Of a stretch of 64,000 nt of DNA, positions 49,641 to 60,299 are shown in pieces. Location: assembly GCF_003590095.1 (NCBI RefSeq), contig NC_039481.1:13857895-13921894 (forward strand), read 5' to 3'. This DNA comes from Trichoplusia ni. Taxonomy: Eukaryota > Arthropoda > Insecta > Lepidoptera > Noctuidae. A model generated the notes under the pieces. That model did no database searches. It was given only the letters and a program-made list of their open reading frames with translations, and was not told where the DNA came from. The position numbers were made by a program, and so were the translations under genes. How positions within the stretch are numbered: position 1 is the first letter of the stretch; every line of letters starts with the position of its first letter.

Positions 49641-52600
49641 AGAGCACCCTATTCGTCATGCAGGCGGGAAAGCAAGCACGCAAACCATCACTCTCTGTTA
49701 TTAATTTACTGTAAACTAATAGCTAAACATGCAGACGCATCACGATGCTGAGAAATCCGTTGTTATTCAGAATTCTAATAACACGTACGTTTATCCTCAC
49801 GTTACGGAGAAACGAACCGAAGACTTTCAGATGGTATCAAAGAGACAAACACAGTTCGTGTTTGAAAAGTAACTTGCCCACAACTATATAATACTTATTT
49901 TTCTTTTACTTGTTTCTCTTTATACGGCTTTAAATTTCACTAAACATTAACTTATAAATAATGATAAAGTGCAAGCTTAGCAAGCTGATTAGCGGGATAA
50001 GTGACGCCAGTAAGTTAAAATTATAGCTCTACTCTTCCTGACATAATTCTAGAGGAACTTTTATCGGCCGATAGCCTCAGTGCTATATTTATGCATGCCA
50101 CTTAAATCTCTGTCAACAACTCAGAGACGTAGTCGTCGTGATCAAAGGATTACATCCAAAATGACAAAAACGCCCGAAAATCATAAACAAAAATATGTAT
50201 GTTCGTAGCGGAAACATTATAAGGAAACGATTCTGAACATTGGAGTAGAACGAGCAACAAAATGAACGAGATGAGCTTAGCTATCAATAACAGTATCAGA
50301 ACGTCGACAAATCATAAAGCTAAAAGGTCGGGCGCGTGCCGGCGCATGCGGCCACGGATAAAAATAGTCCAGTGCACGGAGACACTCCCAAATAGGAAGC
50401 CACTTGGACGAGAACGATCAAGAATGTCATAGTAAACAACTGTCGCTTCGGAGGTAAAAAATGGACTCTTATTTTTCAAAACGTCTATTTTTTTTGTTTT
50501 CAAACTGTTTTGCAACTTTAATATTCATTATTTGATTAAGATATTGAAAAAAAAACCGATCGTTATAACATTAACAGTCTTTATCTAAAACGCTATCAGT
50601 TAAAACGAGAAACCTGAGAGTTACTGCATAAACTATACTATCAATAATTATAATATGTTCAAATATATATACAGAAATTAGTTTACTAAATTAGATTTTG
50701 AGAAACTCTATAACTAGGCCAAAATTCAATAAATGTATCCAAATTCGTCTGATTAAGAAGATAAAATCAAAATAATACAAACTAATAGAATCTCTACATT
50801 ATACATGATTAGCTTTGATTGAGGCATTTTTGCGTAGGAGTAAAGACTACCAAATAGGCAAGGAGTTCTACATGGCAACCGAGTAGAATCAATACATTAA
50901 TGAGAAGATCAGATCAGATATATCCGTGGGAAAATTACAAAGAACATTAAATTATTATTGAGGCGTAGGGAAATAATATTTTTCATTATAAGTACCTACT
51001 TCAAAAATTAGTAAACAGTCGAAGCTTGTGCGCAGAGCGCAACCTCTAAATGTTCTACCAAGTAACTTGTTTATTTTTATTATTCTTCATCAAATTATTT
51101 AAACTGCCAAATAAGGTAGTAAAGCTAACTGTTATAGCCGCCTACACCTGTAAAGTCCAGAGAACTATTCGTGAAGTTGTTGGCTAATACAATGTTCGAG
51201 CAATTTACTAAATATTTAAGCTATTCAGGCCGTTCCCACTCTATGTTGTGGTTAAGCTCTTGTGTCTTACGATCCATATTTCAGTTGACGCTGTCGAATG
51301 TTGAACCACAATTTATATTAATGGACAACATATTTCAACATTACTAGGCTATTCTTGAACCATATCTACAAACGAGATTATTAATAACTCCGAGACGAAA
51401 CACGCCAACAATCAGTCTAGTTGATTACAGCTGCAAATCTTTAAATTGCAGTATTATTATTTTTTACCGCTGTTGCTATAGCCCGCTCGGGCGATATAAT
51501 TTCACAACTCTTGTGCATTATACCATAAAGAAAATAGTTAATTACTCTTCACAGAACGTACTGCAGCACTTTCTTATACGAACAGAATTCATAAATTCAT
51601 ACGTTTTGAGTTCTCTTAAAACAGGCGCCAACTAGGCGTGTAGAGACGTTTATTATATTATGCGAATAGAGGAAACTTTAAGTTGATCTAAATGTAAATA
51701 TTATGATGTCAATTAGATACCAGCCGACCATTAAGAGTAAGTATGCAAATATAATTATTTAATGAATTAATGGTTACTTGCTAGGAATCTCGTCATTCAG
51801 ATATGAAAAAGTAATAATGTATTTCGTTGGCTTTGTATGTAATTTTGCGTACCTGTGGCCGTTACAAAATTTTTGTTTAAAACTTTGCTTAGATCTGAGT
51901 AGGAAAGGAAAGCTTACTACCAAGAACTCAAAGAAAATGGTATTGCAGACCCAGACAAACAAATTGAATGAAATTCTAAGCGCCAGGTTTACGCATTAAA
52001 AAAACATAAACACAGCCACCTAGTCGGGCTAACACATTCAATTTGCAAACGTAAGGAGAGTTTCGCTCGTAAAGAGTCGACTATTAAGTACTTTCATACA
52101 CCACGCTATAACATATAGCAAGTGGAGCGGGCAGGCCACTCTCTACACTTAATTCGTAGTAGTTAATTGCTGAGTAATTAGCAAAGTCACAGTGAGTTCA
52201 CTCTCTCCTGTAGTTCGGGAGGTTCCACGTGGTGTCGCTCTGGCCGCTGGTAGATCATTAGTGCTATCGGCTCCACTAACGGAAGAATGCACTTCCTCTG
52301 TGGTCGTCAACTGTAACCATCATAGATTTGCATCAAAGCAACTCAGTCCAAGCGGAACTGTAAAGTCTAAGCAGGTCGACGACACATCATCGATGCTTTC
52401 ACGAACAGATGTCATGGTTGATGAATTATTACACGATCGTTTAAAGTACAAACACGCGGTAGCAATATTTATTTCAAAGAAAACCTGTTTTGAATGCAAC
52501 GGTCTCAGCGTATCCTTAACAAGGATTTAATGATTTTACTGGCTTAAAGCTAACGACCATACTCGCCTGTCCCATCTGCAAGACAAAGGATAATGTAACA

Positions 52601-52714
52601 ATTTTTTTTTCTCAGTCTTTAGGTTGCTACTCATGCGTAGAGTAACGCATTTTTTTAAGTAAATAAGGTTTAAACCCGCTATAGGCTATTTAATGCCTCT
52701 CTGTAAATACTCAC

Positions 52715-53052
52715 AGTTGCCAATCAAGTTATCAACATCAAAGGAGAAACTTAAATTCGAGGAAGTTGCTAAAGCATCAGGAGTGATAGGAAAATAGGTG
52801 AATAACGAGATGGAATCAACGAAACGGGGTGAAGGTTCGTTGCAAAACAATCGTAAACAGTTAACTGAGCCGATTATCGCCGATTCGGAACGAAGGCTTG
52901 CAGGCCGCAACAGTCGATGCGTGGAAACTGGAAAGGTGCGTTGGCACCTGCAGCCCACGCGACCGACTGAGGTCGAGCGCCCACGCTGCCCCCACACACT
53001 TGACTGGCCGATACTTAACTTATGGCTTTGAGATCTTCCGCTCCCTTTTATA
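52715..53052 (-). promoter_or_regulatory. Candidate minus-strand promoter and first exon
   Basis: The minus strand has GGTATAAAAGGGAG (TATAAAA at 53046-53052). A GC-richer stretch of about 300 bp follows, then a good splice donor, GCAACT|GTGAGT, with exon end at 52715. It has the look of a TATA promoter plus a 5' UTR exon on the Patronin strand. No reading frame in it joins the first recognised Patronin exon. Confidence 0.35.
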
Positions 53053-53141
53053 CCATGCGTGTAAGAGAGATCACAAAAAGATTCCTGATTCAATATTCAA
53101 CTTTGTTCGATCGATCGTACTAGTGACCATCAAAGACTCAC

Positions 53142-53160
53142 CTAGGTTTTCGCCTGACAT
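53142..53160 (-). CDS. Candidate Patronin start-codon exon
   Basis: The minus strand reads CAGCAAAATG TCA GGC GAA AAC CTA G followed by GTGAGT. The context CAAAATG is good for insects and the donor is near-perfect. It gives MSGENL and ends with one base. The first recognised Patronin exon begins in phase 0, so another exon of 3n+2 would be needed between. Support is signal quality only. Confidence 0.3.
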
Positions 53161-54466
53161 TTTGCTGATGACCTAGTTTTCAGGCAATGAAGTAACAAAC
53201 AAAAAAAAAACTCAGTTCTCCTACCCATGGTACTATCTGCAACTTTCGACTTGAAACATCCAGACAAAAGATAAAATACTGAATAATAAAAATAACTTGT
53301 TCCGCAGATCTAACACGAGAAGGGAAGGCATAAGGAGTAATAAAATAGGACCAAAAACATCAACTAGTATAAGACACCAGGCGTTGCATTCCTTAATCCG
53401 CATGTTTTGTTACTCGAATAGGGCTCGTAATATTGGAGTATTGTGTGCAAGATACAGATGTATATCTGTTAGCAGCGGTTGCTTACCGCGTTCTCAGGTC
53501 TTTGTTTCATGATGAGGACAACTTTTTTCACTTTTACTAAATGGCCAGCTGTTGCTACTAGCAAACTGAGCAGCTGCACGTCAAGGCGTAATCGAGTCCT
53601 AAAAACACCAACATCTGAACGCAAGGAAAACATCCAAGGAAGTAACATTTCGTACCCAAAATATGAGCACACGAATAATTATAAAGTGTACCATATAAAT
53701 ACAAATAAACCTTGTGCTAAGTCAATACACTTAACAAGTTTGACAAGAACTGATTCACGAGTTACCGAATATGGCAGACATCTCGAATGAACGACGGAGA
53801 AAAAGTATTCTTACTGCAAAGTCGTGTGCATCAATACATATTCATTGGAAGCAACTAATATGGTCAAACAACTGAGTTAATTCTAAGCACCTGAATGGTA
53901 TTTGCAAGGCTCCCTTTATGCACGATTAGTTTACCATAGTTGGTAACTAGGAAACAAATAGCTATCACGAAGACTGTGATAGATGAATCTAATAACTTTT
54001 AAAGTTTAGTAGAAATTTTAACGACAAACGGATATAATAGAAACGTGATCTGCATTCATATTCAGATACATAAAAACGCCAACATTTTAAAAATTCGTTA
54101 TGTCTCAGCCCTCAAGTCACAGGAAGCAGGAAGTTTGAAGAATTTGTACATAACTAATATGTGTGTGTGAAGCCGCTTGCTGTCATGGAAGCGGGCAGCG
54201 ACTGGTATAGACTCAATCATAGCATTGCTGAGGTTTAGTATCTAGCGGAACTAATAGAACACACAATTAGTTTTGTGGTGCAGGAAATAAATGATTTTCC
54301 CTGCCATGAGTCAGTAACGTGATCGATAGTTACTCATACTTTTTCTGGTTAAATTTCTGGTTTCAAAAAACATAAAAATGTTAGTATATGAAATATAACT
54401 TTTCATACTTTTCAAAAAGTTATTTTCTTACTTTGAATATTGATAAGTCCTTCTAAAATATATAAG

Positions 54467-54691
54467 ACGACCTCGGTGGTCAAGTGAACACCGGTTTCAA
54501 GGTGTCGCTAGCTCTGAGGTCCCGGCTTCGATCCCCGGTCGAGTCAATGTCAAAATTCACATTTCTACATTGTCTCGGGTCTGGGTGTTTGTGGTACCTT
54601 CGTTGTATCTGAATTCCATAATACAAGTGCTTAAGAAACTTACTTTGGGTTCGGAAGAATGTATGTGATGTTGCCCGCATTTAAAAAAAAA
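54467..54691 (+). mobile_element. tRNA-derived SINE with lepidopteran-type tail
   Basis: A tRNA-like head (GACCTCGGTGGTCAAG, then B box GGCTTCGATCC at 54524-54534) is followed by GGTCTGGGTGTTTGTGGTAC, then TTCGTTGTATCTGAATTCC. It ends in an A-run (54683-54691). This tail is typical of lepidopteran SINEs. The A box region is damaged. Confidence 0.7.
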
Positions 54692-57600
54692 TGTTACTGC
54701 TCGATAAACGCTCTCATATATGAAGGAACGAGAATTGATAACCAAGTTGATAACCAAGTCTCTAAGTCTCAAATACTACTAAACCTTCACACGATGTACT
54801 GCTGCTATTATTACGCTCTGACAGTAGAAATGTCAACAGATCATTGATGCGATGAAGTCATAACTAGCAAGAACTATAAAATGTGTCAATCCCACGCGGC
54901 CTCTATTTATTGTAGGTAACCAAATCGCTGTAGGCTTTTTTAGGACAAGATAAGGATTCAGAAGGAGCATAAAAATATCATGGAACTACAAACGTAGGCG
55001 AATGATTTACAGAGTACAAATAAATACTCGTTCAGGTTTAGGCATGACGAAAGAGCATAAAAAAGTACATCATATTTGTCTATTACCACAAATAGCTGTG
55101 TGTACTCATGAAAATTTGTGTGATCAGCCACCATTGATTAATGAAAATTACAATGGCCTCAGAGCCTACGCTAGCATTAACGTAGCACTGTCAAGGTCTA
55201 TTGTATGTAACTGCTGTCACATAGATGTGGGACGAAGCTACCATTCATACTGATTTAAAATAAAATAGACTTCATACAAGTTCCTTGAGAAATTGAAACT
55301 AATGACAGAGAAGCACTTATACCAAGTTAAAATATTTGCGAGTTTATCGTCTTTGTTGACAACGATAACAAATGCTATGTTTGAGTCTAAATCATCATAT
55401 CCGATAAGCTATCGCTCTGCTAACTCTAGTACATTCTATTCTTATTCTTTCGTAAGATACTCTTGCATATTTTAAAATGATATTATACATTTGTAACTGA
55501 ACTAATTTATAGGCCTCTACTTATCTCTCTTTGATGGTATGACCCAGTTTGAAGGTGCAGAACGCTAGGCATTGAGATATCTCGGTGAAAGCCAAGATGT
55601 GGCGCCTATATACAAAGGGAGCAATCTGACGACGACTAATATAAACATTTCGTAACTAACTATTATAAGTACAAAATACGGACGATCGATAGAACTGTCG
55701 GTTCACTCGACTGTTTATTAGACATTACATAGCCCATTACGTCAGTGCTCGACCAAAATATTGATAATATGATTACTTATGTCGAAAGTTGTTTTATGAG
55801 AGCAGGAAATGTTGCGAAAGCGAAACTTCATGACGTATTTTATAGACCAATGTACGTTATTCTCGTTAGATACAGGTTTGTTAAAGTAAATAAGCCTGTA
55901 GGTGTATCGGCATTCCACGCACGAAGACTTAGCTCACATTGTTACTAGAGCACACGAATATTAAATAAATATCAGTACGTTCAGTTTAGGAACAATGGTA
56001 GGCGTCGTCTGTGCCGAGTTGCCGACATCTGGCCCATCGGCCCAAAACGCTTTTTACCAAATAACTTTGCCACACGCGACGTCACACACAAATGTATGCC
56101 ATCAAATTGAATTTTTTACATGCCACTTTTGGGTGTGTTTTACATTTCATTACTTGAAGAAAATAATACTGTCCGTGATTATATCGTGACCAAAACAATT
56201 TTTAAAATATTTTTCGTAATTTTTTTAAACAATTATAGGCAGAACTACGTAACCACGGTTTCCAAATTTAATAAAAATTGGTTACACGTTAATAGCACGA
56301 CCTCTGCAAAAAGATTAAGTAGGCGTTAAGAATTTGCTAATCAAAACAACTCATGCACGTTTAACTCCCCAAGGTTTCATGACCATATAGAAATGGTGGT
56401 TCTATATTAGAATAAGAAACGTGGCGTGAAGAGATCACCATGTAAATGGCGATAAAGCTCTTGCAGTCTCGGGTGCAAATATCCATTTGAATAGATCGCA
56501 TTGATCTCGGTAGGATAAATTCCATTCTCCCATTCTCCTAGACGATAGCATATCAGTACATTTGAATGATCATAAGAAAACATACTTGATATTCTAACGT
56601 GGATTTAAGTTGCATTTTGTATAATAGCTTGCTCGTAAGAAATCTTACAATTATCGTATACTAACAATTTGCATAACGTTTGCAGTGCATCTTATGCTTC
56701 CATGTCAGGTGCAATTTTGTTTACACACATCTACCTATAAATTGTTGCATCCAAAATGATACTTGTGTATTCTATATCAGTTGGAAAATAAAATGTCGTG
56801 ATTCCTAAGACAATCTCAACAAATCTCCAGCAAGTACAATTCGATCTGGTACACGAAATACCATAAAAACGTGTTTGTGGTGAGTTTTTTACCAAGTTCA
56901 AAGTTCTGACAGAACGAAACATCGCCAACGATTTAAAGACTGATGAATGATTTTAGTATCGTTTACCTTGAGAGCTTTCGATAATACGTTAAGATAGAGC
57001 TGATACGCTAATATAGTAAAATGGTGACTGAATACTTAAAAGCTGAGAATGCAAAGTGAATACATAACCAGGTGAATGACGAAACTGCATCCGAAGTAGC
57101 CAGGAGCCTGTTACTTGTGTATGCACGGCCTGTTTAAGAGATTTCCCACGGATGTTGCGGCGCACAATACTGGCAGTTTGCACGACATTACCACTAGCCA
57201 CGGAAGCCGGCCCGCTGAGGGAATTGCACAAGTATCCCTCGCATCTCCCATGAAACGCTTTCTCGGAACAACATAAGAAGTAGAATGGCTTGTGATGTTT
57301 TCAGCATTCTGGAAGCACTAAATAATTTTCCGCCTTCTAACAGTGTTGTTTTGTTTATTGTTTCCTGAGTGTTTATGTCAGGTTGCTCTACTTAGTCAAT
57401 GTAAATTTCTTAGTACTTAGTTTTGACGAGCTACAAGATAGTTAGTGTCTATAAAATTGTTGGAATTAAGGAAATTGTATGACGGTTAGTCATCCAAAGC
57501 TATATGTTTTACACTCCACTAGATATGATTGCTTCAAATCACTAAAAGCTATTATAAACTCATTAGAAACAGACGAAGAACAACTGTCATGATAAAGCAT

Positions 57601-58212
57601 TTTAAGCCTTGATCTTGAAACTCAGAAAAAAATTGTCATTGCCAATTGTATTGCTGTAAACTTCCTTCTATACAAGACCAAACAGTTAAACGATCGTTTA
57701 TCATCTCAGTAAATTGTTTTTACATCGGATTTTGTTACTAAAACTATTATATTGGTTGTACAAAAAAAGCAATAAGCTTGGTAGGTACTTGTATTTTTTA
57801 TTTGTATTATTGTATTTTATTTCAATTTTATCAGCTTCGCAGCGCTTTTTGCGTTTTAAATAATATGAATGAATAGATATGAACTGCAAAATGCAACAGA
57901 GATTATTGTAGTTTTTCTGAAAAAATGCGAATTGGGAGAAACTACATAATCGCTGTATCTACAACAAACAACAAATGTACACGTATCCAACATGTAAGAT
58001 GGGTGCGATAACGATAAAAAGAGACAGTGTAACTCACGATAACACATCTCGTCATGAGAGCTGGTTAGTTTGGAGAAAGTGATGTTATAACCTTGAAACT
58101 AAATATATGCACTTACAGTATTCATACACTTTCTTCATTACTATTTCTTAATTAAATTTAACATAATACTTTTTTATAAGGAAAATCTGACAGTAATGTA
58201 AAAAAAGCGTCA

Positions 58213-58217
58213 CGGCG
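58213..58217. repeat. Left target-site duplication CGGCG
   Basis: The five bases abut the left arm and are repeated exactly at 60295-60299. A 5-bp, GC-rich CGNCG duplication is the known Transib signature. Confidence 0.85.
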
Positions 58218-58920
58218 CACAGTGGGCTGAAAATAACGTTTCATGGACATTCAAATTTTTTTTCCAATTTGACGTGTTTCTTTATTGGAATCTGTTAAAA
58301 CATGCTTCTTATTGATATGTTTTAAATATAAAGTCATAGATCATAGCGAAAGGCACACTTTTGATTTTTTTTCAAAAACTTTGTATGGGGAAAACCATAA
58401 AATAAGCTATATCTCAGCTGTCGCGTGAGTGCGCGTTATTTTCTTTCACATGATTATTGCTCTAATTTTTTGCAAAATTTTGACGTATTGCACCACGCTC
58501 GCGAAAGTGCGATTACTGAGAAAAAAAATATTGAAAAATATATATATTTTCCTTTGAAAAATTCGTAAATTTATTAAAAAAAATACCTATATATCTCTAA
58601 AAATTATAACATTAGCGGCCATAAACAACTTCAGTGCTGTTTAGCTCTTCTCAATTTTATAATAATGAACAATATGCGGCTAGATATGTATCAGAGAAAT
58701 ATGTTTTTTACTTATTTGTTTATGACACACGGTCTTGGATACCAGACCCTTTTAAAACAATGGATTAATATCAGTAAGTAGCTATTGTTGCCATATGATT
58801 TCGTTGCCATCGGTCAGCTTTAATGGAACTAATGAGGTCATGAACACACTGGAATCATCATTTCCATCTTCCATTTTCTGTTTATACCTGCTTTGGTTCG
58901 ATAAACCATCAAAACCTCAC
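58218..58920. repeat. Left inverted arm of the Transib element
   Basis: It is the inverted copy of 59592-60294. Comparison by eye shows near-identity, with single differences only towards the inner end. It contains runs of A and T and the phrase GTGCGCGTTATTTTC. In this copy the transposase start codon has been lost to substitutions. Confidence 0.85.
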
Positions 58921-59611
58921 TTGGACACTAAAATAAGGTAATTTTTTTCGACACACACAGGTAAACTTTTCAAAATTCTTGTTTCTGTTAAATCTAGAAG
59001 AGCTTGAAGGGAAATTTTGGCTGCTGTATCCGTCACTGTAATCGTTATTTTTTTGTCAGGATAACAATGAGATTTAGCTTGCTGTAGCTTAAAGTAGGTT
59101 ACAAGTCTGACACACCTTCTCGAATTTCCCTTAGTGTTATATATTGCCACGTGGACAATTTTAAGGATAAAAACATACCAAGTGCTTTCTCTGGTGTAAA
59201 AACATGCTTGGGATATGCTTTTTTGGTAAACGAGTTTAACTTTTCAGCAGCTTCTGGGTGTTTCATCATAAACTCAATAACAGAAGCCATATTGTTCAAA
59301 CCTTCTTGTCTCATCATTCGCACAGCAGCATATGCAAGCTCACTGGACTCACAGTCTCTTTGATTTTCAGTCCTTCTTTTCTTTTGTTTTATTCCTAAAT
59401 CTTGAAATGGTTTTCGAAGCAAACGCTTCATACTTGTCTGTGCTTCAGTTGACGAAGATGTAGAAGGGACTGGACATTCGAGAGTGATATGAGATTCAGA
59501 CGCCACAACATCTGATGCCTTCGGTTCTGCAATGCAACTTGGCCAATCAATATCACACTGAAGCCAGTCTTCATATTCGCTCGCTCGCTTCGTGGGGTTT
59601 TGATGATTCAT
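58921..59611 (-). pseudogene. Transib transposase N-terminal fragment, frameshifted
   Basis: The first frame starts at ATG 59609-59611 and runs to 59099 (170 aa). It includes RKPFQDLGIKQKKRR, AYAAVRMMRQEGLNNMAS and TPEKALGMFLSLKLSTWQY, in the order expected for the N-terminal third of Transib transposases. Around 59115 the frame shifts, and a second frame continues with LQQAKSHCYPDKKITITVT and SLQALLDLTETRIL until the left arm begins. A short deletion of 3n+1 bases would explain the shift. The catalytic core and the zinc-binding C-terminus are absent. The full family length is about 650-700 aa. Confidence 0.8.
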
Positions 59612-60294
59612 CGAACCAAAGCAGGTATAAACAGAAAATGGAAGATGGAAATGATGACTCCAGTGTGTTCATGACCTCATTAGTTTCATTAAAGCTGACC
59701 GATGGCAACGAAATCATATGGCAACAATAGCTACTTACTGATATTAATCCATTGTTTTAAAAGGGTCTGGTATCCAAGACCGTGTGTCATAAACAAATAA
59801 GTAAAAAACATATTTCTCTGATACATATCTAGCCGCATATTGTTCATTATTATAAAATTGAGAAGAGCTAAACAGCACTGAAGTTGTTTATGGCCGCTAA
59901 TGTTATAATTTTTAGAGATATATAGGTATTTTTTTTAATAAATTTACGAATTTTTCAAAGGAAAATATATATATTTTTCAATATTTTTTTTCTCAGTAAT
60001 CGCACTTTCGCGAGCGTGGTGCAATACGTCAAAATTTTGCAAAAAATTAGAGCAATAATCATGTGAAAGAAAATAACGCGCACTCACGCGACAGCTGAGA
60101 TATAGCTTATTTTATGGTTTTCCCCATACAAAGTTTTTGAAAAAAAATCAAAAGTGTGCCTTTCGCTATGATCTATGACTTTATATTTAAAACATATCAA
60201 TAAGAAGCATGTTTTAACAGATTCCAATAAAGAAACACGTCAAATTGGAAAAAAAATTTGAATGTCCATGAAACGTTATTTTCAGCCCACTGTG
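59592..60294. repeat. Right inverted arm of the Transib element
   Basis: It is the reverse complement of the left arm and ends in CACTGTG at 60294. Its inner end includes the first codons of the transposase (MNHQNP). It presumably carries the original 5' untranslated region and promoter. Confidence 0.85.
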
Positions 60295-60299
60295 CGGCG
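60295..60299. repeat. Right target-site duplication CGGCG
   Basis: An exact copy of 58213-58217. The pre-insertion site would read GTCA-CGGCG-TACGACG. Confidence 0.85.

Larger units (their letters stand above)
48552..58212 (-). other. Patronin: Upstream / first-intron DNA of Patronin
   Basis: This is AT-rich DNA without convincing long coding sequence. It should contain or precede the start-codon exon. Candidates are 53142-53160, a TATA box at 53046-53052 and a 9-nt ATG exon at 52567-52575. A SINE lies at 54467-54691. Confidence 0.5.
58218..60294 (-). mobile_element. Fold-back Transib-family DNA transposon (2,077 bp, non-autonomous)
   Basis: Two 703-bp inverted arms (58218-58920 and 59592-60294) flank 671 bp. 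Both ends begin CACAGTGGGCTGAAAA and are bounded by CGGCG duplications. Transib elements are known for CAC-starting ends, 5-bp CGNCG duplications and a transposase related to RAG1. The interior encodes, on the minus strand, only the N-terminal part of a Transib transposase. The right arm reaches into its start codon, while the left arm repeats that 5' sequence in reverse where the rest of the gene should be. The arms look almost identical, so the insertion or rearrangement is young. It is not capable of making its own transposase. Confidence 0.85.

Noticed and set aside
52192..52530. 112-codon plus-strand ORF
   Set aside because: No recognisable domain or conserved pattern and no clear promoter. 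Length is possible by chance in this less AT-rich patch.
52686..53093. 135-codon minus-strand ORF upstream of Patronin
   Set aside because: It crosses the TATA box and the GTGAGT donor and its frame does not join Patronin. It is more likely untranslated exon or promoter DNA.
54467..54545. tRNA gene on the plus strand
   Set aside because: The tRNA-like head has a damaged A box and is joined to a SINE body and A-tail.
56989..57231. 80-codon minus-strand ORF as a possible repeat-derived or Patronin exon
   Set aside because: Slightly richer in GC than its surroundings, but no match to Patronin and no reliable splice borders.
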